The notes under the pieces are model-generated. The model was not told the DNA's origin. It ran no database searches and saw only the letters and a program-made list of their open reading frames with translations. From Steinernema hermaphroditum (taxonomy: Eukaryota > Nematoda > Chromadorea > Rhabditida > Steinernematidae), in the NCBI GenBank assembly GCA_030435675.1, contig CM059623.1, forward strand, positions 3,808,012 to 3,872,011: DNA of 64,000 nt, written 5' to 3'. How positions within the stretch are numbered: the first letter of the stretch is position 1; each line of letters begins with the position of its first letter. The position numbers were made by a program, and so were the translations under genes. This document shows positions 43,592-54,196 of the stretch, in pieces.

Positions 43592-44777
43592 TAAAGTGTA
43601 GATCTACACTATGCGCACCGGCGAAGCTAATTTAGCCTCCGATATTTCTGTTTACTTTGTCCATAACCGTTTCAATCGCGCGTGTGGTATTCCATCTCTG
43701 ATCCAGACATCTTCGGAGCGATGTAAATCTCCGAATTTTGTGAACTTTGCACGATAATATTTGTTCGTATTCAAAAAACAACTAAAAAAGTGATTTTGTT
43801 GCGGTTCGTTTCCGACTTCTTGATCCTTTTCAAATTTGTGATTCCAAAATGAGTTTGTTCGGGTCTGCGGAAGTTGGTCTTATGTCATAGTCGCAAAAAT
43901 AAGCCGAGACATTGAGGATAGGTATAAAACATGGACTTGTCCATGTGTTCCCGTCCATCCATGTTTTATGCCACTTGTCCATGTCCATGTCCATGTTTTA
44001 TACCTACCAAGACATTGACTGGTAGGGGATAACAATTCTCTAACGACTATTTTAACGGAGAAGTTTTTGGCGGTTTAAGTCGTTTCGATAAGTGTACTAG
44101 CGTGTAAAGACTTCCAATCAACATGCAAGAAACGATTGTATCGGTGTTCTCACCACGACAACCCTGAAATGTGATGTTGCGACGGTTTCGTCTTAAAACG
44201 TCAAAAGCCTGCACGCATTTTGGCCGTGCCGTGATTTGTTTTCGATCGTACGCCTTTATTTTGTGTTTTGGAGAGTTTTCAGACAAAAAAGGGGGAAATT
44301 GAGTCTTCTGCTGAGGGTGTTTGAGATTTCCGGCGCGCAAGAGCTGGCCGTCGTCGGTGCCATGCTTTGTGCTCCTTCAGGGCGCGTAGATGTTGCCTTC
44401 GTTGGGTCAGTTTGTTTTGTAGCAAAATCTCGCGAATGTGTTTGTGGCGACCGTTGCTTATGGATCTGGCTCCTGGAAATGAGTGTATTCTATACTGCCA
44501 ATTGGTCGAATGTCTAGCAGCGATCTCTAGATGTGGATTTGCATTTTGTAGTAGCAAAAATTGGTCGAAATTTCCCGGCATTTTATTTACGAAACTGTGT
44601 GCGATGTTTGCCAAATCAAAAGGTCGAGATGCATTGCAGAATATGGGCCTGAACTTTCCGGTGTCCTCCCCTTCTTTTTTAGTCATTTTGAGCGGCAAAT
44701 TGTGCTGAAGTGATGATCTCTTTCCGCGTAAATATATATGCATTCTACTGAAATGCTCTCTTCGTTTCAGGTCAAAG
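43592..44777. other. Spacer between the cullin-like gene and MIC10
   Basis: It holds one small foldback element (43919-44006) and otherwise overlapping short frames. TTTCAG 13 nt before the MIC10 ATG is either a trans-splice site or the end of a 5' UTR intron. Confidence 0.4.
43919..44006. mobile_element. 88-bp foldback MITE with 18-bp perfect inverted ends
   Basis: Ends TAGGTATAAAACATGGAC and GTCCATGTTTTATACCTA are exact reverse complements. Internal TGTCCATG/CATGTCC copies add pairing. The outermost TA on each side may be a TA target duplication, as made by Tc1/mariner-mobilised MITEs. Confidence 0.75.
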
Positions 44778-45119
44778 ATGGGCGACCGCTCCGAAAATGA
44801 ACTCGGCCAGAAGTTCGATCGCTGCTTCGCCGACTCTCTACTGAAGATTTCTGGAGGACTTGCTATTGGAATCATTGCCTCCGTTGCGCTCTTCAAGGGA
44901 CGCACCTCCCCGATCTGGCTCGGCACTGGTGTTGGTCAGTTGATGCACAAATTTCGCAATTAACGACCATGTTTAGGAATTGGAATGGGATGGAGCAACT
45001 GCCGACACGACCTTCAGAATCCCTTCCTACTTCACGGAAAGAAAGTCCCGGTTTCAGCTGATACGGGCGCGAAGCCGGCATACAACATCGTCGTGGAACA
45101 AGCTGCCCCGTCCAAGTAG
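44778..45119 (+). CDS. MICOS10: MICOS complex subunit MIC10 (99 aa, 2 exons)
   Basis: Exons 44778..44934 and 44977..45119, with a 42-nt intron (GTCAGT..TTTAG). The N-terminus ENELGQKFDRCFADSLLKIS matches human ELGRKWDRCLADAVVKIG. Two membrane segments follow, each with the glycine-rich motif: ISGGLAIGIIASVALF, a basic loop KGRTSP, and LGTGVGIGMGWSNC. Then HDLQNPFLLHGKKV matches HDFQAPYLLHGKYV. MIC10 inserts as a hairpin in the inner mitochondrial membrane and oligomerises through these glycines to bend cristae junctions. The C-terminal tail of about 25 residues after HGKKV is longer than in human (78 aa). No damage is seen. Confidence 0.93.
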
Positions 45120-45393
45120 ACATATAGACACGTCCCGTATTGTATTGTTAGAATGGATGCATATAAACGGAAGCTTATTTTAGGAATCCACTGGCTATCT
45201 CTGTGAAATGAATTTCGCCTGAGTGGGTGCTCATACTGATTACCGTGTGTCCAAGCAACATGAGTCTGATAACAGATGATTATGTTGGCGCCTGTTCGAG
45301 CAGTTGCCGTAGAACTGTCCCAGATGAGCACTTTATGAATAAGCTTTTCATTGCAGTTTTGCGACGTAAAAGAAGGTTCCAAGAAGGATGCCT

Positions 45394-45690
45394 TCATTCG
45401 AGATCAATGGGTGCATCAAAGCTGCCGGTCTTGCCAACTTCAGCGAACAACGCTCTAAGCCGAGATCCCTTGGCCAAAGTGTAGTCGCTGTCGACAGTTT
45501 GGCCGTCTTCTTCGACAACTTTGTAGTAGAAGAGCTGCCGCATGTGAACGACGCCGTCGATCGTTTCTGGCGCCAGGAATTCGCGCACTTTGTACCGCTT
45601 GCCTCGTGCCTTATCCACGCAGATGAATGGACCGTTGGTGTGTGAAGAGCCGAAGGGCAGTTGAGCGAGGATCTTTTCCCACTCGGCCAT
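45394..45690 (-). CDS. Conserved-looking hypothetical protein (98 aa)
   Basis: ATG at 45690 lies 6 nt after an acceptor-like ATTCCAG, so I choose this start (MAEWEKILAQLPFGSSHTNG..) rather than the longer frame to 45822, although the latter stays open. The product is compact and well mixed in composition: FICVDKARGKRYKVREFLAP, GVVHMRQLFYYKVVEEDG, SRLRALFAEVGKTGSFDA. I do not recognise the family. It converges on MIC10, with stops 275 bp apart. Confidence 0.55.
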   Translation of the reverse strand: MAEWEKILAQLPFGSSHTNGPFICVDKARGKRYKVREFLAPETIDGVVHMRQLFYYKVVEEDGQTVDSDYTLAKGSRLRALFAEVGKTGSFDAPIDLE

Positions 45691-45822
45691 TTCTTCCTGG
45701 AATGGATGAATCAGTGGTTTTTCGGAATGGGGGACTCTCGGAGAGGGTAGTCCATCTATGTATATTGTTTTTTTTTGAATGGAGATGACTCTCGGAAAGG
45801 GCTCGAAGTCGCAAAAGTGCAA

Positions 45823-46939
45823 GAAACTGCAGATAACGAGATAACGGAGTATGCCTATCGCAGATATTTGGTTTTCTTTCGCCGTGTTCGCTGAATCTGG
45901 CTAGTCACAGAGGATAACAAAAATACTGATCAAAATCCGACACTCAGATGAAAAAAACGGCTTTTGAAACACGTCACAAACACGTAAATGTGAAAGAGAT
46001 CGAGCGATGTTTTCGAAAATCGACGAGTCACTGCATAGCGCAACAATCATATTTGGCGCGCTGAACACGGACAGTGCGGACAAATCGCACTGTCGGTGAT
46101 CGGTGAAAGGTCACCGCAGTGGCTCCTACGGGAAAAGCGTTGTTTTAGCAATAAGTGCAATGCCGGTGAAAGTTGGTTCTACCGTTTCCGACAGTTTCAG
46201 ATCCGTGCGGTTCTGTGCGATCAGAGCAGAGATACTGTTCATAACAGAACTATCGAAAAGAAGGACTTGAAATTAATGATGCAAAGCTTTTTTAAAAAAG
46301 GTGACCCGCTAAAATCCTGAATATCTTAAATAGGATGTAAAGAGACAGATAAAAATTTTTATCAAATCTGTCTCAGAATTACCCTACCCAGTTTTTGACG
46401 GCAAACACGACGGTAAAATGATTTTTCGCTGTAGATGTGCAGGTTTTCGAGCTACAAATCTTCTACCGGAAGCTGGAATACACTGGATTCTGAATAACTT
46501 GACACGCACTCCCTGAGAATTTGGTTTTGTCTACTGTAGGCACTTACTGCAACATAGACATCCTGAACAGGCGCGTTGCGATTGCGCTGTTGGTGGAATG
46601 GTAGTGTGTTGCGCTGGGAGACGAAATGCAACGGTTCGGTTCCCTGCGGGGCAACGCTGTTTTGCTTGACGGTTTAGGGCCGCTCTCAATTTCAACGAGC
46701 TTCCTCAAAATATCAGATCGCAATTTTGTCCGTAAGTAGATCTTTGCACCGATCGTTTTCTGATTGCCCTAATGTTAGTCGTGAGTGAATCTCAAATCTT
46801 GACCGGAGCAAAAGGTACTTGTTCATGACAGAAATATGGAAAAGAGGGACTGGAAGTTTAAAGTGTTCATTAAGATAGAAAGAAAAAGTTGAAAAAGCTT
46901 AAGATGTTCGAAAATGGAGGCTTCAACGCATCATATTTT
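45823..46939. other. No supported gene; one tRNA-like fragment (about 46583-46660)
   Basis: The fragment reads TTGGTGGAATGGTAGTGTGT, then GGTTCGGTTCCCTGCGG. A- and B-box-like blocks are present but no cloverleaf forms. Several AT-rich frames exist, none supported. Confidence 0.4.
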
Positions 46940-48566
46940 CTAATCTTTGATAAGAAGAGTCAAAGGACAGAACACATCAAGGAAATTTCTTGAGTTGGCC
47001 TCACTCGACTTGAGTAATAAGAAGAATGGAATTTCCCTCGATTTCTGGCTTACCATTTCTATAAACTCCTGCTGTTCAGCAACTATATACGAGTTGCCAT
47101 CCCTCCTCAGTCGAATCTTTGTTGAGAACGTTGATGTAACCGTGGAGCTGACAAGCGGCGATCCCAAGCTGCTTGGCTCCTCGGATTCCTCTCTACTTGG
47201 GCTTCTAATGTAGGCAATTCCAGAACTGGAAGGTTCTTCGATCGGACTGGGCTCTCGTTCGCGTTTTTCTTCACTGAAACTTGATGCATCGATCATTGTC
47301 TCTTGTGTTGGTTAAAGTAGGGCGAGAAATTACCTTGTGGACGGCTGCATCACTTGAAGTTCATAAACGTCGTTCCCTTCATCCTCCACTTCCTCCTGTT
47401 CACTTTCTGTATCTGAGTCTTCTATGTCGTAGTGCACCATCCACATAGGAAGCTCGTGAAGTAAAGGTTTCGATCTCCATTCTTCTCTGGAAAAATTTGA
47501 AATGCAGCCAGTGAAATGCGTTAAGTTGTGGATTAGTGTGGAGTAGTCAGAAAGTTAAGCTAACAAGGGCACATTTCGAGGTGTCGGCAATAGATCGAGC
47601 TCGGAGATGGGGGACATGTATACTCCCTACATGAAGATAAAGTACCACCATGATCTCACGTATACCACACCATGTAAACAGCCTTCTACAGGTACATTAA
47701 AACAAGAATATGCAATATTCTAAAGCCGACAAGGGTTTCTGTGTCCTGTTTTTGTGTTCTTTTTTTGTGTTTTGGTGTGGTCGTTCAGCCTCTTCGGTTT
47801 TTGTACCAAAAAAAGAGCGCGAATATTCGAACCTTGAGCGATCACTGAGAATAGCATGCTTCGTCACCATACAGGACAATAGGTGTGATAGAAGAGAACC
47901 TCTTCAATTCTGTTTAGTCTCTTGAAATAATCTGACTTACCCATCTCCATTCTGTACCGTGCTCTCGCACAGTTCTTCTTCTTCTACGCTCTCCATTTCA
48001 TACATCTCATCATAATCACTCTGCTCCAGCGGAATAGCATGGTCTGTCTCCGGTAGATACATCCATCTTGCTTCGCGTGGTCTATCCGGAGCCGACGGAA
48101 TATGGTCAATTGTCGCTGGCAGCGAACTGACGACCTCGGCGGCTTCCCAGAAATTGAGCCTCGGGAAGAACTCTTCAAGTTCCGATTCGTGTTTGACCAT
48201 GTCAGCTAATTCCTCTATTTCTTCCTCTTCTTGTTTGGTCGGATAAATCTCGAAATCTTCCCATTCTTCTTCGCTTTCGCCATAGTCACATCTCAACTCT
48301 CTAAGGAAGTCGGCGTCCATGCCAACGTACGGGTTGCTACGTTTTACGGGTCTTAGATCCACTGTTAAGTCGAATACTATACAATTATAAAGTATACAGA
48401 ATCATATAAAAACGATCTGTCTAACCTGGCTTCGGATCCTCTTCATCTTGGTATACTGAAAAACGAGGATATCAATGCAGGATGACAAGGAGACAAGCCC
48501 ACCTTTAGACCCATATCGTGTACTTGAAACATGAGAATCTGATTTGGAGGCTTCATGCTTGCTCAT
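46940..48566 (-). CDS. Acidic protein of unknown function (333 aa, 5 exons)
   Basis: Exons 48566..48503, 48455..48426, 48361..47941, 47486..47334 and 47273..46940 join in frame (1,002 nt). The last exon could instead be split by a GTAAGC donor at 47053. N-terminus MSKHEASKSDSHVSS. The main exon encodes RSNPYVGMDADFLRELRCDY followed by long acidic stretches (EEEWEDFEIY, EEEEIEELADM, EEFFPRL, MYEMESVEEEELCE). Next is LLHELPMWMVHYDIEDSDTE and then a Ser/Glu-rich region (SPIEEPSSSG, SREESEEPSSLGSP). Mostly disordered; possibly nuclear or a scaffold, but I cannot name a family. Consistent exon phases and donors (GTGGGC, GTTAGA, GTAAGT, GTAATT) support a real gene. An acceptor-like GTTAACAG lies 14 nt before the ATG. 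Confidence 0.7.
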
Positions 48567-48887
48567 ACCGAGCCTTAGCACTGTTAACTAGACTATAGTG
48601 GCGGAATGCAAACAATGTGTGAAGAAGATTTTTTGTGAATTTCGGAGGCGTGGTCTCGAAGCGACCGTCCTGAGTTCTGAAAGTAGGCGGCTAGTTGGTG
48701 GCGGCCATATGAATAGGTTAAGTGCTAACCATTTTGACTGCCTCTCGCAATGACAAATCAACCATCAGTGGAGTAAGGTAGAGGCTATGTAGAAGTAAGC
48801 CAATACAGTCAGCATAAATGAATAAACCCTCGGTAAACCTTATAAAAGCCACTGGAACAAACGGGGTACTTGGGTCAAGGATTACTT
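48567..48887. other. No supported gene
   Basis: Upstream flank of the acidic-protein gene. I see nothing specific. Confidence 0.4.
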
Positions 48888-48913
48888 AAATAAGAAAAAT
48901 ACACTGACCTATA

Positions 48914-49240
48914 CAGGGTGTCAACTAAATACTGTCACGCGTTCGGAACTCTTGAATTTTTCGCGCTTTTCTGCACTTTCCTCTCCGGCATTTGTTTTAT
49001 TCGTGTTCTGCATGCTTTTCTGATCTAGAACTGCTATTTGCTTTGTTATTTTATGCGCTGCTATTCAGAAGAATGGTCTCAGAAAAAAACCATTTTTCCA
49101 TCGTCGCCTACCACAAGCGTGGAATGCCAATACCCAAGATTTCGAAGACGTTGAATCCTCATTTAATGCAAGTTCATCGCGTGATTAAACGTTACCAGGA
49201 GACTGCTGGAGTCAAGGACCGTCAGTGACGTGGAAGGCCG
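48914..49240 (+). mobile_element. Truncated mariner-type element with transposase N-terminus
   Basis: The left end TACAGGGTGTCAACTAAATA (TA then CAGGGTG) matches the end of the complete element at 56069. A frame from ATG 49073 encodes MVSEKNHFSIVAYHKRGMPI.. and a helix-turn-helix with VHRVIKRYQETAGVKDR, the DNA-binding N-terminus of a mariner/maT-like transposase, and stops at 49228. The catalytic part and right end are not recognisable. A direct repeat (AATAAGAAAAATACACTGAC) lies on both sides, at 48888 and 49281. Confidence 0.75.
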
Positions 49241-49280
49241 CGCTGCGCCAAACTTTTTTTATCCATGACCGGGTCCCTTT

Positions 49281-49720
49281 AAATAAGAAAAATACACTGA
49301 CCGATACATAACAGAGGGGTTGACATTGGAGCCAAAAAGCGTTGAGTCGAAAAAAGTGGCTCTGATTTTGGGCACTTGAGCTCGATTCTGGTGGTAATAC
49401 AGTCCTTTTCGAATGCCTCGAGCCCGAGTTGAGTGCCAATCCGACATACCAGTCAAAAAACGAGCCTGGCAAGAAAAGGATACGGCCTTTCGAAAGGAAA
49501 TAATTGGAGAAAGAGGCACTGAACTGTACTTCTAAAGGGACAGTGGCCAAAAAAGGAAGAATCCCAAGTTCAACATGACTTCTATGAAAGGGCACATGTA
49601 AAATTTTGTGCTTTACAAAGTGAGTCACACAGGTAAGCCGTTGTTCAAAGTGGTTATACCTCCGCTATACACTGCTGAACAAAACTATAGGGTCAGCCCG
49701 ATGTGTTTCTACTGCATACC
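49281..49720. repeat. Unclassified repeat ending in a Tc-like terminus
   Basis: It begins with the direct repeat also found at 48888. Near 49669 it contains CACTGCTGAACAAAACTATA followed by GGGTCAGCCCGATGTG, clearly related to the terminus of the large palindrome at 58421 (CACTGCAGCGCAAAGCTATA). It is probably a solo end of the same Tc3-like family. No intact coding frame. Confidence 0.5.
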
Positions 49721-50275
49721 GACCATTATTTAGTGGGATTACCTCTTTTGGATATCGACATCGACTGTTGACAATCTATACTGATGGCAATAAAGAGGCA
49801 AAGATATCGCTGCGTCGTTCGTTCTGGTTGTCGAAACAGGCGTGTTTATATGAACCAGTCGAAGAGAAACTTCGAAGTTTTCTATCTAAATAAACATAGT
49901 CTCCTGCTTGGATACATAAGTATCGCTTTAGTTTAGATTGCGTACGGAAGCTCGGTCAGCTGAGTTCCAGCACGGAATAAGTTGCCACCGTGCTCGAGGT
50001 GATCTACATCCTCAGCTCACAACCTCTGATCTTCGAGTACCAGTCATTCAATAATGCTCTTTGGTAGTTGTTCCACGTCCTTGTCCAAATCTATCGCCTT
50101 GTTTCAGAAGAGATCTGCGCCCCTCATGAAGCTCTGGGGAACCCGCATTCAAATCCAACTATGCCAACGTTAGCCACATGTTTAATGTTAAAGAATCGTT
50201 TGTACCTGAATGTTGAAAAAGCATAGTTAATAGAAAAAAGGAAACTGGTCACTTATCTTTAGGAGAAAATAATTA

Positions 50276-50347
50276 CTCCCCGGCCGGGAATCGAACCCGG
50301 GTCTCGCACGTGACAGGCGCGGATACTCACCACTATACTGCCGAGGA
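50276..50347 (-). tRNA. tRNA-Asp (GTC)
   Basis: On the minus strand the acceptor stem TCCTCGG/CCGGGGA pairs with one G-U. The D-arm is GTATAGTGGTGAGTATC, the anticodon loop is CTGTCAC (GTC), and the T-arm is CCGGGTTCGATTCCCGG. Discriminator G. It matches the canonical animal tRNA-Asp closely. Confidence 0.95.
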
Positions 50348-51512
50348 CATAAGGCACAGCTGTTGCTAAAGTGACTATGTTGCCATCACTTGCTAAACGC
50401 AGAGAATGTCAAGAGATCCACAGTGACTTATCAAGAAGATGGGGGCAATTGAAGAAGAAGAAGAGCAATACAAAATTGGGTTTATGAATAGCCCCATTTC
50501 ACTGATTTTTAGGGTACTCGCAATCCAAAAAAAAAAAAAAACAAGAAACAGCTTCTGCTTGGTGTTTTTCGCTTTTTTTTCTGGTTTACCTCTGGAGGAA
50601 TAATCCTCACATTTAACAAAAGCTCTGTGAAAAGAAGTCCCACATTTTTTTGCTTTCTACTTTTTCTTGCCATGTCACAGCCGTTGGATCACTTTCCCTA
50701 ATCTGGCGTTTCTCTGCAAAGCTTCTTTTGCGGCCACCTAATCTTCCCCTCCGCAAAGCAATTTCCACTCGAGCGAACGCATCGAGTGGATTCGAAGAAG
50801 CGTTCGGCGAATCGCCGCCGCCGCTTTTGGATAATTTGTCGCGCGCCCACTCGGCCCTCCACTCTCTACCAGTGGCGTCGTCAGTTGGCCCGTGGCGAAT
50901 ATTGATTAATAGAGTGCCTAGGAGAGGCGCCGAACGGAGTTCATGTTTCCTTTCCAAGTGTCCTTTGCTCGTCACTTGATGTTTCATTGTCGCGGTTGTG
51001 CGAAGTTTGGGGATGACGTGCACTGTTTTTCGCGGAATGTGTTTAAATTGGTTTTTCTTCAAAATGGACTTTTTCGACCCTCTGGTCCCGCGCTTTGCTT
51101 GCTCCTTGTTGTTCACGTTATCGCTTAGAAGCAGTTCATGGCCGACGTCGTTTGCACATCCTTCTGAAATTTGCAATGGGTGCCCTCCGTGACAACACAA
51201 TGGCAACAAAATGAGATTCAGTCTTTCACTATTAATAACTCAACGAACATGGAGATCATCCTTATCTTTTTGTCCCATTGACCCTTCCAGATACAAACAT
51301 AGTCAATGGTCTATTGAGTGTAGGACTAATCGAACCATCTAGCAGCTTGTTTCTTCCGATGTTTCTATAAGAATAGCTGAACTTACTTTGGGTGTCGCTT
51401 CTCCACAAACCTGACCGAATTTGACGTTTTATGCATCAAGGAGCTACCATGATCTTGGTGTGGAAACCAAGACTCTATGATTGTTCACTCACTTCCTAAG
51501 GTTACTCTTGGG
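50348..51512. other. No supported gene; GC-rich island 50690-50960
   Basis: A minus-strand frame of 198 codons (51209..50613) is open through a GC-rich region, but its composition looks like read-through of non-coding DNA, with no domains or introns. An A14 run lies at 50528. The island may be regulatory. Confidence 0.35.
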
Positions 51513-51640
51513 TAGCAGTCTCTGTCTGGTGTCTAGACTGACTAGACGTCCTGTTCTGTGTACGATTGTAGATTTAAGGGATGTGACTGTTTGATAAAGA
51601 TGAACCCCACTCGACCGGTCGTTCGCCTCGACACAACTAT
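51513..51640 (+). repeat. Dispersed repeat family R2, copy 2
   Basis: TCTGTCTGGTGTCTAGACTG, ACTAGACGTCCT and GATGAACCCCACTCGACC with CGGTCGTTC match 8313-8400, with an extra 40-nt insert between blocks. Confidence 0.5.
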
Positions 51641-52334
51641 TGAGCCTCTCGGGTAGCATAATTTATAAGCTGCACAGCAATTGCATGAATTATGCCGTGT
51701 CATGTAGCCTTGTTTTAACGGTCAGAATCCACTTTTAACCGAACTCGTGATCATTCAAAAAGGGCCTTAAAGGCAATAACGCCATCATCCTCATGCAAAG
51801 TCGGTTTTTACCAAATCGAAGCGATCTCTGCTTCTCATGTATACGCGAAAACAACAATGATCACCGTTTTATGAGCTTGTTTATATCAATTGTAATACTC
51901 ATTTGAATTTTATGAAACGAATTACGATGTTTTGAAGCGGCAAATTCGGCCGCTCTCTTGCTCATAGCTCGGTGCACTCGTGATCCGAGTAGTAATTACA
52001 CTTTTAATTAGGGCTTTCTCGCGCTGTCCTTGCCCAGGCGGTAATTACATAGAATTAGAAGTGTGCTGGTTCACTGCCTTATTTATCATTTGGCGATTCG
52101 AATGTCTTCAGAAATCGAACGTTTTAGCCTTCGTTTCTCCACCTTCCACACATGTGTACATTACCTAGCCATGTAGATCCAACCGTTTCAGACCAGAAAA
52201 TTTGCAGGACAACATTAGTGATCGTGCACCCTTAAAACCAAAAAAGATTCGTTTGAAAGTGAGTCGAACCTGGACCCAAAACATGGAAACCATTACAGTA
52301 CCTAGCGCGACCATGAAAGATCAAAACGCTATCC
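51641..52334. other. No supported gene; tRNA-like fragment (about 52262-52325)
   Basis: AT-rich, with homeodomain-type TTTTAATTAGGGC at 52001. On the minus strand 52325..52262 is a degenerate tRNA-like unit ending CCAGGTTCGACTCAC. Confidence 0.35.
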
Positions 52335-52800
52335 TGGCTATAATCACTTGACGGTAACTTTTGAAGGGTGTTTTCATGCTCAAATCACCTGACTCAGGTG
52401 TGCGCTTTTGGAGTGAACGTTTAAAAATATATGCCTCGATTTAAGACGGTCTCTTCGGGAGTATAAGCTTCTAAGCCGACCTTTTGGGGTCCAATGATGT
52501 GTGCCTATCTGTGCGTTAGAGCTAGCACCCAGCTTGAAACCGTAACGAACCGGATTCAGTCAAAAGGTACCGGTTGGAATCCGCCCGAATACACCAACAT
52601 TTTCAGCTCGATCTCAGGTGGGCACTTCGGAAGGTTCTGTTATGAGTGGAACGCGCTTTAGAGGCTCTCCTTGAGGATTCTATTTGACTCAAGTGTGCGC
52701 TTTTTTAATAATGTATGCCTCGATCTAAGGCGGGTACTTCGGAAGGTTCCGTTATGAGTAGAGCGCGCTTAAGAGACTCTATTTAATCAATTTGATAATT
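52335..52800 (+). repeat. Dispersed repeat family R1, tandem copies 4-6
   Basis: The block set GGTAACTTTTGAAGGGTG, AGGTGTGCGCTTTTGGAG, TATGCCTCGATTTAAG is followed by two further partial copies that share GGCACTTCGGAAGGTTC, GTTATGAGT, GCGCTT..GAG.CTCT and TATGCCTCGATCTAAGG. This is the best-preserved locus of the family and suggests a unit of about 150-170 bp. Confidence 0.6.
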
Positions 52801-53174
52801 TTTGAATATATGATTCACGTGCCCACCTTTATCTTGCTCTTCGTTTTTTGGTCTTTTTAGAATTCAAAAAATGAAGCCTTACTTTACTTAACTTTACTTC
52901 GTCCCTACTTTTATGGGAAGTCAGCTTAATTGTGTCATTGTGTTAATCCTAAATGTCCCAGACAACAATTGCACTTCTGATTATAGTTTGTGCTGCCCTA
53001 ACCGCTCTCAGCAGTGAAATAATTCGATCAAAACACCTTGAAGGTTACCATTGAAAAGTTCACACATAATATGGGAATGCACGTCTGGATACTGTATGTG
53101 TTTCGAGTAGTTAAATGTCACGATAGGTGAATGTCATAAAATGACCTTTGGAATTTCGATGATTCGATTCCTCC

Positions 53175-53340
53175 TTATGTGAACGGAGAACCGACAGGCT
53201 CACAATAAAAGTTAAGCCTGAGGACGGTGTTGAACCGACCCCGTGTAATTACAAATCAAGTTAGAAATGAACCACACAGACAGATTAAAAGTTGAGCCGG
53301 TCTTTAGCGGCCTCCATATAGTGCTCTAGTATCTCGGCGA
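53175..53340 (-). repeat. Dispersed repeat family R3 with tRNA-like core, copy 2
   Basis: Contains GTGAACGGAGAACCGACAGG, GTTGAACCGACCCCGTG (B-box region on the minus strand) and GAAATGAACCACACAGACAG in the same order as 13131-13340. More diverged than copy 1. Confidence 0.5.
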
Positions 53341-54123
53341 TTCTTATTAAAGCATTTGTCCTCTGAGTAACATCCTCAACGGAGCGCAGTATCCTACACG
53401 ATGCCTTTTGATTGCCCAAGGCATAAAAGTATAAAATCGAGAGGTGTCAAGGTCAACATAACCGCTAATGGCCGATGCGAACATTGTGGAACCAGATCGA
53501 AGTTTGGGTTACCATACAGTTCAGTTCACCGCCATCATGCACATGACCTTCGGGACTACTGAGCCCTTAAATTGAGGTCTTCTTATAACAGTGAACGTCA
53601 TCGAAAATGCCGTTTTTCTCCACATTCTCCAGCTTATTTTTCGTTGTTTTTTTCATCTTTTTTTTGCAATTTCTGGAGTACTTCCGCATTGCGGCCATAG
53701 GAGCGAAAATTCCACAAACCACACTGACTAATTAATTTTGTCGCATTGTCTCGAGCTTGTTTTCGCTGTGAATCGAATAATGGGAAAATCTGGGCAAAAC
53801 AAAGCCTTGCTACCAGGAAGCCTTGTGATTACTCAGAGTGGTCAAACGTCTGTTTTCCATGAAAAAAAAAAAAACAATCGCCAATAATTGATGAATTTCT
53901 TTAAATGCGCTGGTCGATAATCTTTGTTTGGTGGATTGGAAGAAAAAAGCATTGCAGGTCAGCATTGCAGGATGGCGCAACATTTTATGACTGCCCTAAT
54001 CAAGAAGTTCGGGATCAAACCGGGGGCAATATGTGCACTATCCGTTGTTATGTGGCCTTCTTCTTTCATGATCCTTCTATGCCGGAGCCGGAGTGTTATT
54101 GTGAGCAATGAAAAAGATTAAAA
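53341..54123. other. No supported gene
   Basis: AT-rich spacer before tRNA-Lys, with an A12 run at about 53862. I see nothing else. Confidence 0.4.
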
Positions 54124-54196
54124 CGCCCGATGCGGGGCTCGAACCCGCGACAGCCAGATTAAGAGTCTGGTGCTCTACCGACTGAGCTAACCGGGC
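54124..54196 (-). tRNA. tRNA-Lys (CTT)
   Basis: On the minus strand the acceptor stem GCCCGGT/ATCGGGC pairs with one G-U. The D-arm is AGCTCAGTCGGTAGAGC, the anticodon loop is CTCTTAA (CTT), and the T-arm is GCGGGTTCGAGCCCCGC. Discriminator G. A canonical nuclear tRNA gene. Confidence 0.95.

Noticed and set aside
50613..51209. 198-codon open frame on the minus strand
   Set aside because: It lies in a GC-rich island where several frames are open, has no domain, intron or paralogue, and reads like random sequence.
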